A stretch of 64,000 nt of DNA from an uncultured Bifidobacterium sp. (GTDB lineage: Bacteria; Actinomycetota; Actinomycetes; Actinomycetales; Bifidobacteriaceae): contig NZ_CASEXV010000059.1 of assembly GCF_949292005.1 (NCBI RefSeq), positions 17,537 to 81,536 of the forward strand, written 5' to 3'. Shown here piece after piece: positions 52,394 through 61,182 of this stretch. How positions within the stretch are numbered: the first letter of the stretch is position 1; each line of letters starts with the position of its first letter. The position numbers and the translations under genes are program-made. The notes under the pieces are model-generated. The model saw only the letters and a list, made by a program, of their open reading frames with translations. It searched no databases and was not told the origin of the DNA.

Positions 52394-52996
52394 ATGCGTG
52401 GCAACGATGATCGGGGAAACCGCTATGGTCCGGAGCCCAGGAACATCTATTTCACGGTCCCCAACCTCATCAGCGTTCTGAGAATCATATCCATTCCGTT
52501 CATCGCGGCCTTGATCGCGGGGCACAGGATGATCCCCGCTTTGGTGGTGATGGGAATCTCGGCCGTGTCCGACGGCGTCGACGGCATAATAGCGAGATCA
52601 TTCAATCAGGTCAGCAGAGTCGGGCAGATCCTTGATCCGGTCGCGGATCGTCTGCTGATATTCTGCAGCATCCTTGCTTTGGGACTTGCAGGGATCATTC
52701 CGTGGTGGATGCTCGTCATCGTCGGACTGCGAGACTGCCTTATGGCCATCGAGATGCTCATTCTCGCTCAGCATGATTACGGCCCTCTTCCTGTTCACTT
52801 CGTGGGCAAGACGGGCACGGCCCTGCTCATGACCTCGATTGTGACCCTGATTGTGGCGGATATGCTTGTCGGAGTCGCCGGACAGGTGCTGCGCATGATC
52901 TCGCTGGCCGTGTTCATCTGGGGCATAGCGCTGTACTGGTTCGCGGGACTGCTCTACGCTTGGCAGGGAACCATTCTTCTCAAACGCAGAGGATAG
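52394..52996 (+). CDS. CDP-alcohol phosphatidyltransferase (PgsA-like)
   Basis: The CDP-alcohol transferase signature DGxxAR...G...D...D is present as SDGVDGIIARSFNQVSRVGQ then ILDPVADRL. The product has about six membrane helices and 200 residues. It exchanges CMP of CDP-diacylglycerol for an alcohol, probably glycerol-3-phosphate, as PgsA does. In mycobacteria the gene at this place beside DUF881/Sbp genes is called pgsA2, and the exact substrate is not settled. The start ATG 52394 lacks a strong ribosome binding site; GATAGA lies 4 nt upstream. It heads the cluster that follows. Confidence 0.88.
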   Translation: MRGNDDRGNRYGPEPRNIYFTVPNLISVLRIISIPFIAALIAGHRMIPALVVMGISAVSDGVDGIIARSFNQVSRVGQILDPVADRLLIFCSILALGLAGIIPWWMLVIVGLRDCLMAIEMLILAQHDYGPLPVHFVGKTGTALLMTSIVTLIVADMLVGVAGQVLRMISLAVFIWGIALYWFAGLLYAWQGTILLKRRG

Positions 52997-53000
52997 GACC

Positions 53001-53975
53001 ATGACCACCGGAATCGGCCCCGAACCCATCAGTCTCCCAGTGGAGCCGGATAGGGCGTTGTTGAGGCGGCGTGCCGTTTTCTCCTCACAGGCGGTGAATC
53101 TGGGACCCCACCACATCGCCGATCCGGAGACCGTCTCCGGGACGACATCGGCGCCCCGGCGTCACGCCCATGATTACTCTCTGCGTCTCATCGACGACCT
53201 GACCAACCGTTCCGTCGACCCGATGTTCGTCGATTCACTGCTTGTCTCGACGCAGCGCCGCTCGCCCCTCATCGTCTGGAGCACGCGTCTGGTCGTTATG
53301 CTTATCTGCGTGGGTGTCGGACTGTTCGGGAGTGCGTTCGTCAGACAGCTCAACACGGATCCACGCAAGGAGGTCCGCGCCAGCCTTGCCAAGGAGCTGG
53401 AGGAGCAGAAGGGTGAGTTCGATGATCTGAGCTCCCAGGTGACGAAGCTGCGTTCGCAGGTCGATGCGCAGTCCAAGAAGCTGGGAACGAGCAGCCAGAG
53501 CACGACGCTCAGCCAGGATGAGCTTGTCAATGGGCTGGTCGCGGTGACGGGCGAGGGGATCACACTGACCATAGCCGATCCGTTGGCAGCGTCCAATGAG
53601 ACATCGTCGACCAGGGGAGGCACTTCGCAGCTGAGAGTGGTTACGGACACGGATCTCCAGACATTCGTCTCGATTCTTTGGAAGGCCGGAGCGGAGGCCA
53701 TCTCGGTGAACGGCTATCGAATCGGCGTGCAGACGTCGATTAGAAGGGCCGGACAAACGATTCTCGTCGGCGTCAACGGAGTTCAAAGCCCGTACACGAT
53801 ACGCGCGATCGGCAACAAAACGACTTTGGCTAAGGCGGTTGGCTCGAAATCCCTGGCATCCTTGTACGCGGATCTGGCTTCGGCGGGCATTACGCCGCAC
53901 GTTGACAAATCTTCATCGCTTAGTATGGACGCTGCGGGATCAGGAGACATAACCTACGCCACGAAGGGGGACTAG
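53001..53975 (+). CDS. DUF881 family membrane-anchored protein, copy 1
   Basis: A cytoplasmic leader of about 95 residues is followed by one membrane helix (LVVMLICVGVGLFGSAFV), a coiled-coil region (KELEEQKGEFDDLSSQVTKL) and the DUF881 domain: GEGITLTIADP, VTDTDLQTFVSILWKAGAEAI, SVNGYRIGVQTSIR and SPYTIRAIGN. The domain should lie outside the membrane. DUF881 proteins are found next to Sbp in actinobacteria and firmicutes; their role is not established. The 324-residue product starts 4 nt after pgsA-like, with AGAGGATAGGA upstream. It has the same architecture as the product of 54315. Confidence 0.88.
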   Translation: MTTGIGPEPISLPVEPDRALLRRRAVFSSQAVNLGPHHIADPETVSGTTSAPRRHAHDYSLRLIDDLTNRSVDPMFVDSLLVSTQRRSPLIVWSTRLVVMLICVGVGLFGSAFVRQLNTDPRKEVRASLAKELEEQKGEFDDLSSQVTKLRSQVDAQSKKLGTSSQSTTLSQDELVNGLVAVTGEGITLTIADPLAASNETSSTRGGTSQLRVVTDTDLQTFVSILWKAGAEAISVNGYRIGVQTSIRRAGQTILVGVNGVQSPYTIRAIGNKTTLAKAVGSKSLASLYADLASAGITPHVDKSSSLSMDAAGSGDITYATKGD

Positions 53976-54308
53976 ATGGCCGCAATACTCGGATTGATCA
54001 TCGGAATCGTTCTGGGAATATTCGTGCGCCCCGACATACCCATCCTCCTGCAGCCCTATCTGCCGATTATGGTGGTCGCGGCGATCGACGCGCTGCTGGG
54101 AGCCGGCAGGGCATACTTCGAGAGAAGCTTCTCCGACAAGGTCTTCGTCATATCCTTCGTGTCGAATGTCATCACCGCCGCGCTTCTCGTGCTTCTGGGC
54201 AACCAGCTTGGCGTGGGATCCCAGTTGCAGACCGCCGTTATCGTGGTTCTAGGCATCCGAATCTTCTCCAACGTGTCCGCCATACGACGATTCATTTTCC
54301 ACGGGTGA
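53976..54308 (+). CDS. sbp: Small basic protein Sbp (DUF1290)
   Basis: The 110-residue product is hydrophobic with three or four membrane segments: ILGLIIGIVLGIFVRPDIPI, LPIMVVAAIDALLGAGRAYF, and FVSNVITAALLVLLGNQLGV match the small basic protein family first named from Bacillus sbp near ftsAZ. Its function is unknown. Its ATG follows the stop of the first DUF881 gene with no gap, and the second DUF881 gene follows after 6 nt. This order suggests the three proteins act as a membrane complex. Confidence 0.9.
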   Translation: MAAILGLIIGIVLGIFVRPDIPILLQPYLPIMVVAAIDALLGAGRAYFERSFSDKVFVISFVSNVITAALLVLLGNQLGVGSQLQTAVIVVLGIRIFSNVSAIRRFIFHG

Positions 54309-54314
54309 TGCGCC

Positions 54315-55154
54315 ATGAAACATAGTCAGACGATGAATGGGTCCAAAGACCATGCCGAACATGGCGAGCATGGGGGGAACGTCGATCGTGACACCCAGAA
54401 CGACAACACGAGAACGGGGTCTTTTCCGGTCGTCCGTCGGCGTAGAAGGATTCCCGCCATAGGCGACTCGAGTGTGGGAAGCAGGCTTCTGACCAGTGTG
54501 CTCATCACGATTCTCTGCGCCACCTTGGGTTTTGGATATGCCATCCAGCTGAACAACGATACGTCCACGTACGAGACCATGAGCGAGGAGGAACTGACCA
54601 GGCTGATCACTGAGACAAGCACCCAGGTGCAGAATCTGGAGCAGCGTAAGACGGAGCTCAGCAGCCAGCTCAACTCATTGAAGGCCGCAGTCGACAAGCA
54701 GAAGGAGGCCGAGAGGATCGCGAAGCAGAATGAGGAGACCAATGGCCTGCTTTCCGGAAGGCTTGCCGCGCAGGGCGAGGGTGTGGTCATAACCGTCAGC
54801 AAGGGTAAGAAATCCTCGGTCGACGCGTCGACGATGTTCCAACTGATCGAGGAGCTGCGGAACGCCGGTGCCGAGGTCATGGCCATCAACAGCCTGCGAA
54901 TAGTCACATCCACGTATGTGGCGGATACGGATGGCGGGCTTGAGTGCGATGGCGTCATCCTCTCGACGCCCTATAAGATCAAGGCCATCGGTGATTCGCA
55001 GAACCTTCAGAACGCGGTGAGCATCGCGGGCGGGGTGGGATCGCGCCTGAAGGTGAAGTTCGGGGCCACGGTGAAGGTCACCTCCTCCAAGAAGGTCGTT
55101 ATCGACGAGATCCGCAAGACCCGCAAATATACGTATGCGAAGACTGTAGAATAG
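54315..55154 (+). CDS. DUF881 family membrane-anchored protein, copy 2
   Basis: The layout repeats copy 1: a charged cytoplasmic leader, a membrane helix (LLTSVLITILCATLGFGYAI), a coiled coil (ITETSTQVQNLEQRKTELSS), and a DUF881 domain with GEGVVITVSKG, MFQLIEELRNAGAEVMAI, NSLRIVTSTYV and TPYKIKAIGD. Copies 1 and 2 are clearly related yet distant at sequence level. The 279-residue product ends 5 nt before the FHA gene's ATG; the FHA promoter is inside its last codons. It probably pairs with copy 1 and Sbp. Confidence 0.88.
   Translation: MKHSQTMNGSKDHAEHGEHGGNVDRDTQNDNTRTGSFPVVRRRRRIPAIGDSSVGSRLLTSVLITILCATLGFGYAIQLNNDTSTYETMSEEELTRLITETSTQVQNLEQRKTELSSQLNSLKAAVDKQKEAERIAKQNEETNGLLSGRLAAQGEGVVITVSKGKKSSVDASTMFQLIEELRNAGAEVMAINSLRIVTSTYVADTDGGLECDGVILSTPYKIKAIGDSQNLQNAVSIAGGVGSRLKVKFGATVKVTSSKKVVIDEIRKTRKYTYAKTVE
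55147..55152 (+). promoter_or_regulatory. -10-like hexamer of a leaderless start (FHA gene)
   Basis: TAGAAT ends 7 nt before ATG 55160 and lies in the last codons of the DUF881 gene. Confidence 0.55.
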
Positions 55155-55159
55155 TGCGC

Positions 55160-55597
55160 ATGACAGATCCCATTCCATCCGCCGGCGAGACGACCATCAT
55201 TGGCATGCCGGCCATAACAATACCCGTGACGTTGACGGGAGACCGTCCGCTGACGACCGAGGACATCGACACCATATCCCGTCTGGCGCCAAGGACGGCG
55301 TTGTTGATTTCGACGCGCGGCGCGGTGTCCGGATCGCGTTACCTCCTTGACCAGGACGAGACCACAGTCGGGCGCGACCCGCAGGCGGACATTCTTCTGG
55401 ATGATTCCACGGTTTCACGCGCTCACGCGGTTTTCAGACGTGTGGGTGGAGACTTCACGGTCGCCGATTCTGGAAGCCTGAACGGCACCTACGTCAACCG
55501 GCGTAGGGTCGATGAAGCGGTCCTCCATAACGGTGATGAGATCATGATCGGCAAATTCCGTCTGGTGTTCTTCACTGGAGCGTCGTCCGTCTCCTGA
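55160..55597 (+). CDS. GarA/OdhI-like FHA-domain protein
   Basis: The C-terminal FHA domain contains TTVGRDPQADILLDD, STVSRAHAVFRR and DSGSLNGTYVNRRRV, the three phosphothreonine-binding blocks. Near the N-terminus E10-T11-T12 resembles the ETT phosphorylation motif of GarA and OdhI, which Ser/Thr kinases modify so the protein folds back on its own FHA domain. GarA inhibits 2-oxoglutarate-using enzymes. Bifidobacteria lack a full TCA cycle, so the target may differ. The neighbouring MerR gene is the same as in mycobacteria. The product is 145 residues, with a leaderless start. Confidence 0.85.
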   Translation: MTDPIPSAGETTIIGMPAITIPVTLTGDRPLTTEDIDTISRLAPRTALLISTRGAVSGSRYLLDQDETTVGRDPQADILLDDSTVSRAHAVFRRVGGDFTVADSGSLNGTYVNRRRVDEAVLHNGDEIMIGKFRLVFFTGASSVS

Positions 55598-55695
55598 TGT
55601 CGGAGCGGTGACGGGGGATTCCCGATATGGTCATTCCACTGCGGGAGTTGTTGTTTGTGTAAGACAGGTATGGGTGGTTTGAAAGGAGTGGGTTG

Positions 55696-56370
55696 ATGTC
55701 CCCGGATAGCGAACGTGGGGGTCTGAGTTCCGGTCCTGAATTGAGATTGCACATTCCGCATGAGGGTCATGACGATTCTTATGGCGGAACCGCTGTGCAG
55801 GGGGAGTTGTTCTCGGGGAGCGTGGATGACGACCTGCCCAAACGCGGATATCGCGGGACGGTGGCGTCGAAGGTCGCCGGCATAACATACCGACAGCTGG
55901 ACTACTGGGCAAGGAAGCGGATTCTCGAACCATCCATCACCCCTTCGCACGGATCGGGATCTCGACGGCTGTATTCCTTCAAGGACGTCGTTATTCTGGC
56001 GGTTTCGAAGCGGCTTCTTGACGCGGGAATCAACCTGCAGAATGTCACGTCAGCCATTGGCTTCCTCACTCAGCGGACGACCGCCGAGCTTGGTGGCATC
56101 ACGATTATGTGTGATGGGGAAACCGTGCATGAGTGCGTAAACGGGGGAGATGTGGTGGATGTCCTGAACACGGGCGCCGCCGTTTTCGCTGTTTCCGTGG
56201 GTCTGCTATGGGGGGAGATCCGGCAGGCTTTGGAGGGTGAGGAGTGCGTCGAACTGGAGGATTCCGCTGTGGATCAGTCGGGATCCAGCTCCCACCCGCT
56301 TGACGAACTGACGGAGATCAGGCTCCGTCGCGAGCTGGCCGCGCGGCATGCTCGCCGTGAGTCGGCATGA
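55696..56370 (+). CDS. MerR-family regulator, FtsR-like
   Basis: The winged helix-turn-helix starts KRGYRGTVASKVAGITYRQL, then DYWARKRILEPSI and GSGSRRLYSFKDVVILAVSK as in MerR proteins. LLDAGINLQNVTSAIGFL and LGGITIMCDGETVHE follow in an FtsR/Rv1828-like effector part. In Corynebacterium FtsR activates ftsZ, so a role in division-gene control is likely. There is a 50-residue N-terminal leader. The start ATG 55696 follows GAAAGGAG. It overlaps the next gene by 23 nt. Confidence 0.85.
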   Translation: MSPDSERGGLSSGPELRLHIPHEGHDDSYGGTAVQGELFSGSVDDDLPKRGYRGTVASKVAGITYRQLDYWARKRILEPSITPSHGSGSRRLYSFKDVVILAVSKRLLDAGINLQNVTSAIGFLTQRTTAELGGITIMCDGETVHECVNGGDVVDVLNTGAAVFAVSVGLLWGEIRQALEGEECVELEDSAVDQSGSSSHPLDELTEIRLRRELAARHARRESA

Positions 56371-56773
56371 GTGCGAATCGACATTGGCGTTGGGCATGAT
56401 GATTGCGGCGCTCTTACCACTGGGGCTGTGGTTGGCTAGTATGGCCATGGGTGTGGTTGTTTGCGCTTCATGCGTGGTCAATGGCGCCTTGATGCCATCG
56501 GCACGCCTCCGTATTCCAGGCGTTCGTCCCGTGCCGTGGAGCGTTGTGGCGCTTCACCTCTGTTCCGTCGTTATCGGAGCCATGGCATATGCCGTTTTTC
56601 TGCTGATAGAACCGGTTGCAAAGAGTTCAATCGTCAGATGGTATGAGTCGGTTGGGTTGGTATCCGCCATCGTCGTCGTGGCGTGTGTTGTTTGCCAGCT
56701 GGTTGCCATGTATCTGCATGCGCGCAATGCCATGAAAGGGGAAATGGACAGGACTCTTAGGCGGAGGACCTGA
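56348..56773 (+). CDS. Hypothetical membrane protein
   Basis: This 141-residue product has three or four hydrophobic segments: LALGMMIAALLPLGLWLASM, VVALHLCSVVIGAMAYAVFL and LVSAIVVVACVVCQLVAMYL, and a basic C-terminus ending RTLRRRT. ATG 56348 overlaps the end of the MerR gene; ATG 56396 is an alternative that begins right at the first helix. No ribosome binding site decides between them. It is not recognised as a known family. The regular hydrophobic pattern and position after ftsR-like support a real gene. Confidence 0.55.
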   Translation: MLAVSRHECESTLALGMMIAALLPLGLWLASMAMGVVVCASCVVNGALMPSARLRIPGVRPVPWSVVALHLCSVVIGAMAYAVFLLIEPVAKSSIVRWYESVGLVSAIVVVACVVCQLVAMYLHARNAMKGEMDRTLRRRT

Positions 56774-56854
56774 GCTAAAATCCTAATCTGACATAACGTA
56801 CATTATCGGCTAACTCAGAACCGAGTGAAAATACCTGATGATCATTACATCTGC

Positions 56855-57574
56855 CTAATTGAAATACGCGCTGACGGCATCATCAAGATCGTCGACATGA
56901 TCGATGACACGATAAGCGCCGTGTTCCTCGAGCTCGCCGGATTCCGCATAGCCCCATGCGCATCCAAGGCAGTCCAAGCTGCAATCGCGCGCGCCATCGG
57001 CATCGGTCCATCGATCGCCGACCATAAGAGCCCTGTCTCCGGACGATTCCGAATATCTCAAGCACGAGAACGCATACCGTATAACCGAGGCTTTGGTTAT
57101 ACGGGAGTTGTCGCGACTGGCGCCAAAAACATCATCGACAAGATCGTCAAGACCGAAATGCTCGCAAATTGGACGCGCCTGATACTCGGGTTTGCACGTC
57201 GCGACCGCAAGAATGAAATCCTGGGTTCGAAGACGGCGCAACTGATCGGGAATGCCGGAATAGACGGAATTTGCCAGCGAGCCCGGAACCTTGTGGCCGG
57301 GATTCAGGGGATCGTCAAACACGGCCTCCTCCGAATAATATCGGCGGTATGTGCGCACAGCCTCATCCAAGCGGTCCTCGGGAACATTGTTGCGTCTCAT
57401 GGATTCAATGATCGCCGGTCCGATGAAACGCCGCATCTCCGATTTATCAGGAACCGGGAACCCCAATGTCTCCAAAGCTTTTTCGGCGCTGGCGATGATT
57501 CCCGGATCCGATTTCGTGAGGGTTCCATCCAAATCCAAAAGGACAATTCTTCTGCCGGTGCCGGATTGTCTCAA
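56855..57574 (-). CDS. HAD-superfamily phosphatase (Gph-like)
   Basis: The haloacid dehalogenase motif 1 is VLLDLDGTLTKSDPG with the nucleophile Asp; motif 2 is LAVATCKP, motif 3 includes Lys in RITKASVIRYAF, and motif 4 is ALMVGDRWTDADGA. The cap region resembles phosphoglycolate phosphatases. The product is 239 residues and the substrate is unknown. The start is a TTG at 57572-57574, supported by AGGGAGAG just upstream on the minus strand; no in-frame ATG precedes motif 1. It converges on the plus-strand membrane gene with an 81-nt AT-rich gap. Confidence 0.85.
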   Translation of the reverse strand: MRQSGTGRRIVLLDLDGTLTKSDPGIIASAEKALETLGFPVPDKSEMRRFIGPAIIESMRRNNVPEDRLDEAVRTYRRYYSEEAVFDDPLNPGHKVPGSLANSVYSGIPDQLRRLRTQDFILAVATCKPEYQARPICEHFGLDDLVDDVFGASRDNSRITKASVIRYAFSCLRYSESSGDRALMVGDRWTDADGARDCSLDCLGCAWGYAESGELEEHGAYRVIDHVDDLDDAVSAYFN

Positions 57575-57666
57575 ACCGCTCTCCCTGTCGTTGGCGATGC
57601 TGTAGATGACATGTTTGTCGTCATATGGTGTCTATTATCGCCAATCCCGTTGGCGTGGACGAGGAG

Positions 57667-58014
57667 TCACTCGTAATCGGGAATCCAGCCGTCATGATGC
57701 ATGGCCAGCCGCTTATCCAGAAGAGCCTTCAGCTCGTCCTCGCTACGGCGTTCAAGAAGCATGTCCCAGTGGGTGCGCGTCGGCTTACCGGAATCATCCG
57801 AGGTGTTCTCTGAATCGCCCTCGCGGTGGGCCGTCGACCCACACCGGCATTCCCACTCGTTGGGGATTTCGGCCCCCTCCGCGAAGGGGAGAATCGTCCG
57901 GTGCCCCTTCGGACAGATGTATGACACCTCCATACGGGCCGCGAAATCGACGTTATCGTCGGACTCCAGTGATTTCGCTCCGATGCTCATGCCACGTAGG
58001 CTACGTTCCGCCAT
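57667..58014 (-). CDS. rbpA: RNA polymerase-binding protein RbpA
   Basis: RbpA stabilises the RNA polymerase-sigma A complex and open promoter in actinobacteria. The 115-residue product starts MAERSLRGMSIGAKSLESDD, followed by the core domain with VSYICPKGHRTILPFAEGAE and WECRCGSTA (zinc-binding Cys and His), and the sigma-interacting helix SGKPTRTHWDMLLERRSEDE. The start ATG 58012-58014 has AAGGAGG upstream on the minus strand; the frame up to 58062 is not needed. This gene marks the organism as an actinobacterium. Confidence 0.96.
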   Translation of the reverse strand: MAERSLRGMSIGAKSLESDDNVDFAARMEVSYICPKGHRTILPFAEGAEIPNEWECRCGSTAHREGDSENTSDDSGKPTRTHWDMLLERRSEDELKALLDKRLAMHHDGWIPDYE

Positions 58015-58162
58015 CTTCCGCCTCCTTGTTGTGGGACGACAATCACCGTCCGTCGTCCGCACGCTCCACTACGACTGTCCACGGTATCGAACAGCGCGGA
58101 CGTTAACCGCATTCCCACTGTTCTCGCAGGGCCGACATGATGAAGGGCATGGGCCCACGAGA

Positions 58163-60694
58163 TCAATCGACGCCGGAATACGCGACCACTCCCCTGTTCA
58201 CCTCATCCCGTGCACGTCGAACGATCCGCGGATCAAGGGACATGTTTAACCGCGGAACCGCGCAGGCCTCCGACATCTGCCCCAACAGGTCCGACAGTCG
58301 TTTCATAACCCTTACGAAATCGCCGCCTGTGATGTCGTTACCATCGAGCACCTCGGCGAGCGGCGCGCCATCTGCCCATGCGTAGACGATGTCGCATATC
58401 GAGAAGTTGGGCGCGGATGTGGAGTCCAGCCCGTGACGTTGGCACAGATCATCGATGTCCTCCCATACGTCGCCGATCGTGTCGGCCGAGGCGGCGACCT
58501 TGCCGTTCGGACCTCCGGGAATGCGCCCTGGGGAGGAGTCTCCCCCGTGCCTTGCCTCATAGACCAGCGATGACACCACGGATGCCAGTTCTCGATGGTC
58601 CAGACCGTCAAAGACTCCGCGAGACATCAGCTCCGCCAAGAGGAGGTCGCGCTCGCTGTACAGACGACGCAGCATGTCGCCTTTGGGCGTCAGATGGATG
58701 GTGGTTCCGCCGTCATGATTCTCGATCTGAAGGTAGCCCAGAAGCTTCAGGACGTCGCAGATGTGGTCGAATCCCCGTGCGACCGATCCGGTACGGTTCT
58801 GATAGGCGTCGCGGGCGCGGTCAAGCTCGCGGCATTCGCGGACCCACCGGTGTCCCCAGGTCAGATGCCTCGTGAGGTCGGGACAACGGCGGCAGGGATG
58901 GTTCCGCTCCCTCGTCCGAAGGTCGTCGATGCGCGCGTCCAAATCCATGAATGCGTGGGAGCGCTCCTGATCGGTGTCGAAAACCCTCTCCTTGAGTTCG
59001 CGTCTGCCATTCTTTTGCGCGAGGCTGAGATCGCGACGAATCGTCATGTACTCGCGGAAGTCTCCCATGGAGCACGCGAAGGCCTTCTCATACGACGCGA
59101 CGGCCGTTGCCAGCTGGTCGATGCGGGCTTCAAGGTCGACCGACGACTTGTTCGCCTCCCATTGGGCGAAGCAGTGGTCCAGTGTCGACCGAGCGGTCGA
59201 ATAATCGCTGTGGCTGAGAAGATTGACCGCCATGTTGAAGGTCGGCCGAAAACTTGAGTGGATGGGATATACGCGCGCGCTTGACAACGAGGCCATGGTT
59301 GCCGGCGTGAAATCAGGATGGTCGACGACTACGGCATGTCCTATCGAGTCGACTCCGCGGCGTCCAGCGCGACCGGTCAGCTGAGTGAACTCCCCCGGAG
59401 TCAGAGGGACATGCCCAGTGCCGTCGTATTTCTCGAGTTTCTCGATGACCACGCAACGGGCGGGCATATTGACACCAAGGGCAAGCGTTTCTGTGGCGAA
59501 CACCACGCGTACCAGACCCATTTCGAAAAGACGTTCGACGATCTGGCGGAACAGCGCGATCATGCCGGCATGATGGGGCGCGAAACCCTCCTCTAGCGCG
59601 AAGCGCAATCGGGAGAAATGAAGCGCTTTGAGATCATCGTCGGAAAGCTGCCCTGCCACCATCTCATCGACAATGTCACGGATGCGTCGTGCCTCATCAT
59701 CCGTTGTGAGATGCAGTCCGGCCGTGAGACACTGCTCGACGGCCTTGTCGCATCCCGCCCGAGAGAATATGAAGTATATGCCGGGAAGCATATCTAGGAA
59801 ATCGAGTTCGTCTATCACCGCCCATCGCCGCGGCGTATGGCGTAAGGATTTTGCGCGTGTGCCGGATTGTTGGCCGTGGGGACGTCCATGTCGCTTTTGG
59901 GGAAGTCTGATGCGTTTTTCCGCGCGTCGATCGAGTTGCTCAAGACGTCGCGGAAGCCACGGATTCAAAGAGGAGGTCTCATGTCCCGAACCGTTGCGGC
60001 GGTACAGGTCGATGAGTTCGGGCTCGTGTGAGTCGTCCTGCTGCACAAGAACATGCTGCTCCAGGGGAACGGGCCGGTGTTCCGACACCACCAGTGCGGT
60101 CTCGCCCCGCACGGAGGATATCCAACCGGAGAAGTCCTCGACGTTCGACACGGTGGCGGACAACGCGATTATCCGAACCCGGGGCGGAAGGTGGATGATG
60201 ACCTCCTCCCAGACGGGACCTCGGAAGCGATCGGCCAGATAATGCACCTCGTCAAGAATGACGTATCCGAGCGAGTCCAGTGAGGAGGACCGCTCATAAA
60301 GCATGTTGCGCAGAACCTCCGTCGTCATCACCACGATGTCCGCATCGGGGTTCACCGCGGTGTCCCCGGTGAGAAGGCCCACCGAATCGGCGCCATAAAG
60401 CGCGGACAGATCATGATACTTCTGATTGCTCAGAGCTTTGATGGGCGTTGTGTAAAAGGCTTTGACGCCTTGATGGCGCGCGAGAAACACCGCGAAATCC
60501 GCGGCGACGGTTTTGCCCGCTCCCGTGGGGGCCGCGACAAGGACGTTCGCGCCTGATTCCAACGCGTCGTTCGCCCTGATCTGAAAGTCGTCGAGATCAA
60601 ATGGTGCTTGGCGTGAGAACTGTCCGGACAGCGTGGAGTCATGACGACGGTGTTCCATGAACGACTGGTATCGACAAGAGGGGGACTGCGTCAT
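58163..60694 (-). CDS. helY: HelY-type DEAD/DEAH-box RNA helicase
   Basis: This superfamily 2 helicase of the Ski2/Mtr4-like group has Walker A APTGAGKT (residues 55-62), TPIKALSNQKYHDL, DEVH at 148-151, SAT at 179-181, and in the second half FATETLALGVNMPARCVVIEKL and QLTGRAGRRGVDSIGHAVVV. The C-terminal part resembles the DSHCT domain. HelY probably unwinds structured RNA. The length of 843 residues is slightly short for the family (about 900). Start is ambiguous: ATG 60692-60694 has no site, and ATG 60658 is an alternative. In mycobacteria helY lies beside pafBC and tatAC, as partly here. Confidence 0.92.
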   Translation of the reverse strand: MTQSPSCRYQSFMEHRRHDSTLSGQFSRQAPFDLDDFQIRANDALESGANVLVAAPTGAGKTVAADFAVFLARHQGVKAFYTTPIKALSNQKYHDLSALYGADSVGLLTGDTAVNPDADIVVMTTEVLRNMLYERSSSLDSLGYVILDEVHYLADRFRGPVWEEVIIHLPPRVRIIALSATVSNVEDFSGWISSVRGETALVVSEHRPVPLEQHVLVQQDDSHEPELIDLYRRNGSGHETSSLNPWLPRRLEQLDRRAEKRIRLPQKRHGRPHGQQSGTRAKSLRHTPRRWAVIDELDFLDMLPGIYFIFSRAGCDKAVEQCLTAGLHLTTDDEARRIRDIVDEMVAGQLSDDDLKALHFSRLRFALEEGFAPHHAGMIALFRQIVERLFEMGLVRVVFATETLALGVNMPARCVVIEKLEKYDGTGHVPLTPGEFTQLTGRAGRRGVDSIGHAVVVDHPDFTPATMASLSSARVYPIHSSFRPTFNMAVNLLSHSDYSTARSTLDHCFAQWEANKSSVDLEARIDQLATAVASYEKAFACSMGDFREYMTIRRDLSLAQKNGRRELKERVFDTDQERSHAFMDLDARIDDLRTRERNHPCRRCPDLTRHLTWGHRWVRECRELDRARDAYQNRTGSVARGFDHICDVLKLLGYLQIENHDGGTTIHLTPKGDMLRRLYSERDLLLAELMSRGVFDGLDHRELASVVSSLVYEARHGGDSSPGRIPGGPNGKVAASADTIGDVWEDIDDLCQRHGLDSTSAPNFSICDIVYAWADGAPLAEVLDGNDITGGDFVRVMKRLSDLLGQMSEACAVPRLNMSLDPRIVRRARDEVNRGVVAYSGVD

Positions 60695-60740
60695 GGTTGC
60701 GTGGAGGCCTTTGACTGATATGGCGGATAGGTGGTGCGAG

Positions 60741-61154
60741 TCATTGATCAGGGTTTGCGACGTGATAGTTCCGCATTGATGAGAAGTGCGTGGACGGTTC
60801 CGGAGTGGCGGCGAAACCGGTGTCCTCCAATGTCTCCGGTATGCGGCTGGCAGCCCAAGATCTCCAGATCATGCGGTGGGACTGCCGCCGGCGAACGCGC
60901 CGCAACTCTATGTCCCGTCGGGTGTCCTCGTAGTGCGAGGCGGCCACGGATAGGGGAACCGCGAACGAGGCCGTGTGGGACTTCTGCGGATCGTCTGAGG
61001 AATCGTTGAGGGCGTCCAAAGCCGTTCCTATTGTGTCCGCGGTCTCACCAAGGGAGCCCAGTGCCTTCAAGCCGCGAAGAATCGTGTGGATGCAACCGGC
61101 GATGACCACGCCGATGCAGAAAACCGCAAGAACGATCCACATCCACCATGTCAT
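60741..61154 (-). CDS. Small single-span membrane protein between pafBC and helY
   Basis: This 137-residue product begins MTWWMWIVLAVFCIGVVIAG, one membrane helix, followed by an amphipathic segment (LRGLKALGSLGETADTIGTAL) and a hydrophilic C-terminus rich in Arg and Ser. The start at 61154 has GAAAGGAG at good spacing on the minus strand. It sits where mycobacterial genomes have tatA and tatC between pafC and helY. Its overall topology (short N-terminal helix then amphipathic helix) is like TatA, but no FG motif or clear similarity is seen, so it is called hypothetical. Confidence 0.65.
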   Translation of the reverse strand: MTWWMWIVLAVFCIGVVIAGCIHTILRGLKALGSLGETADTIGTALDALNDSSDDPQKSHTASFAVPLSVAASHYEDTRRDIELRRVRRRQSHRMIWRSWAASRIPETLEDTGFAATPEPSTHFSSMRNYHVANPDQ

Positions 61155-61182
61155 GTGGACTCCTTTCACTGACGCTGACGAC

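Noticed and set aside
56825..57676. A 283-codon plus-strand frame
   Set aside because: It is antisense to the HAD phosphatase, which has all four HAD motifs, and its predicted protein shows no domain.
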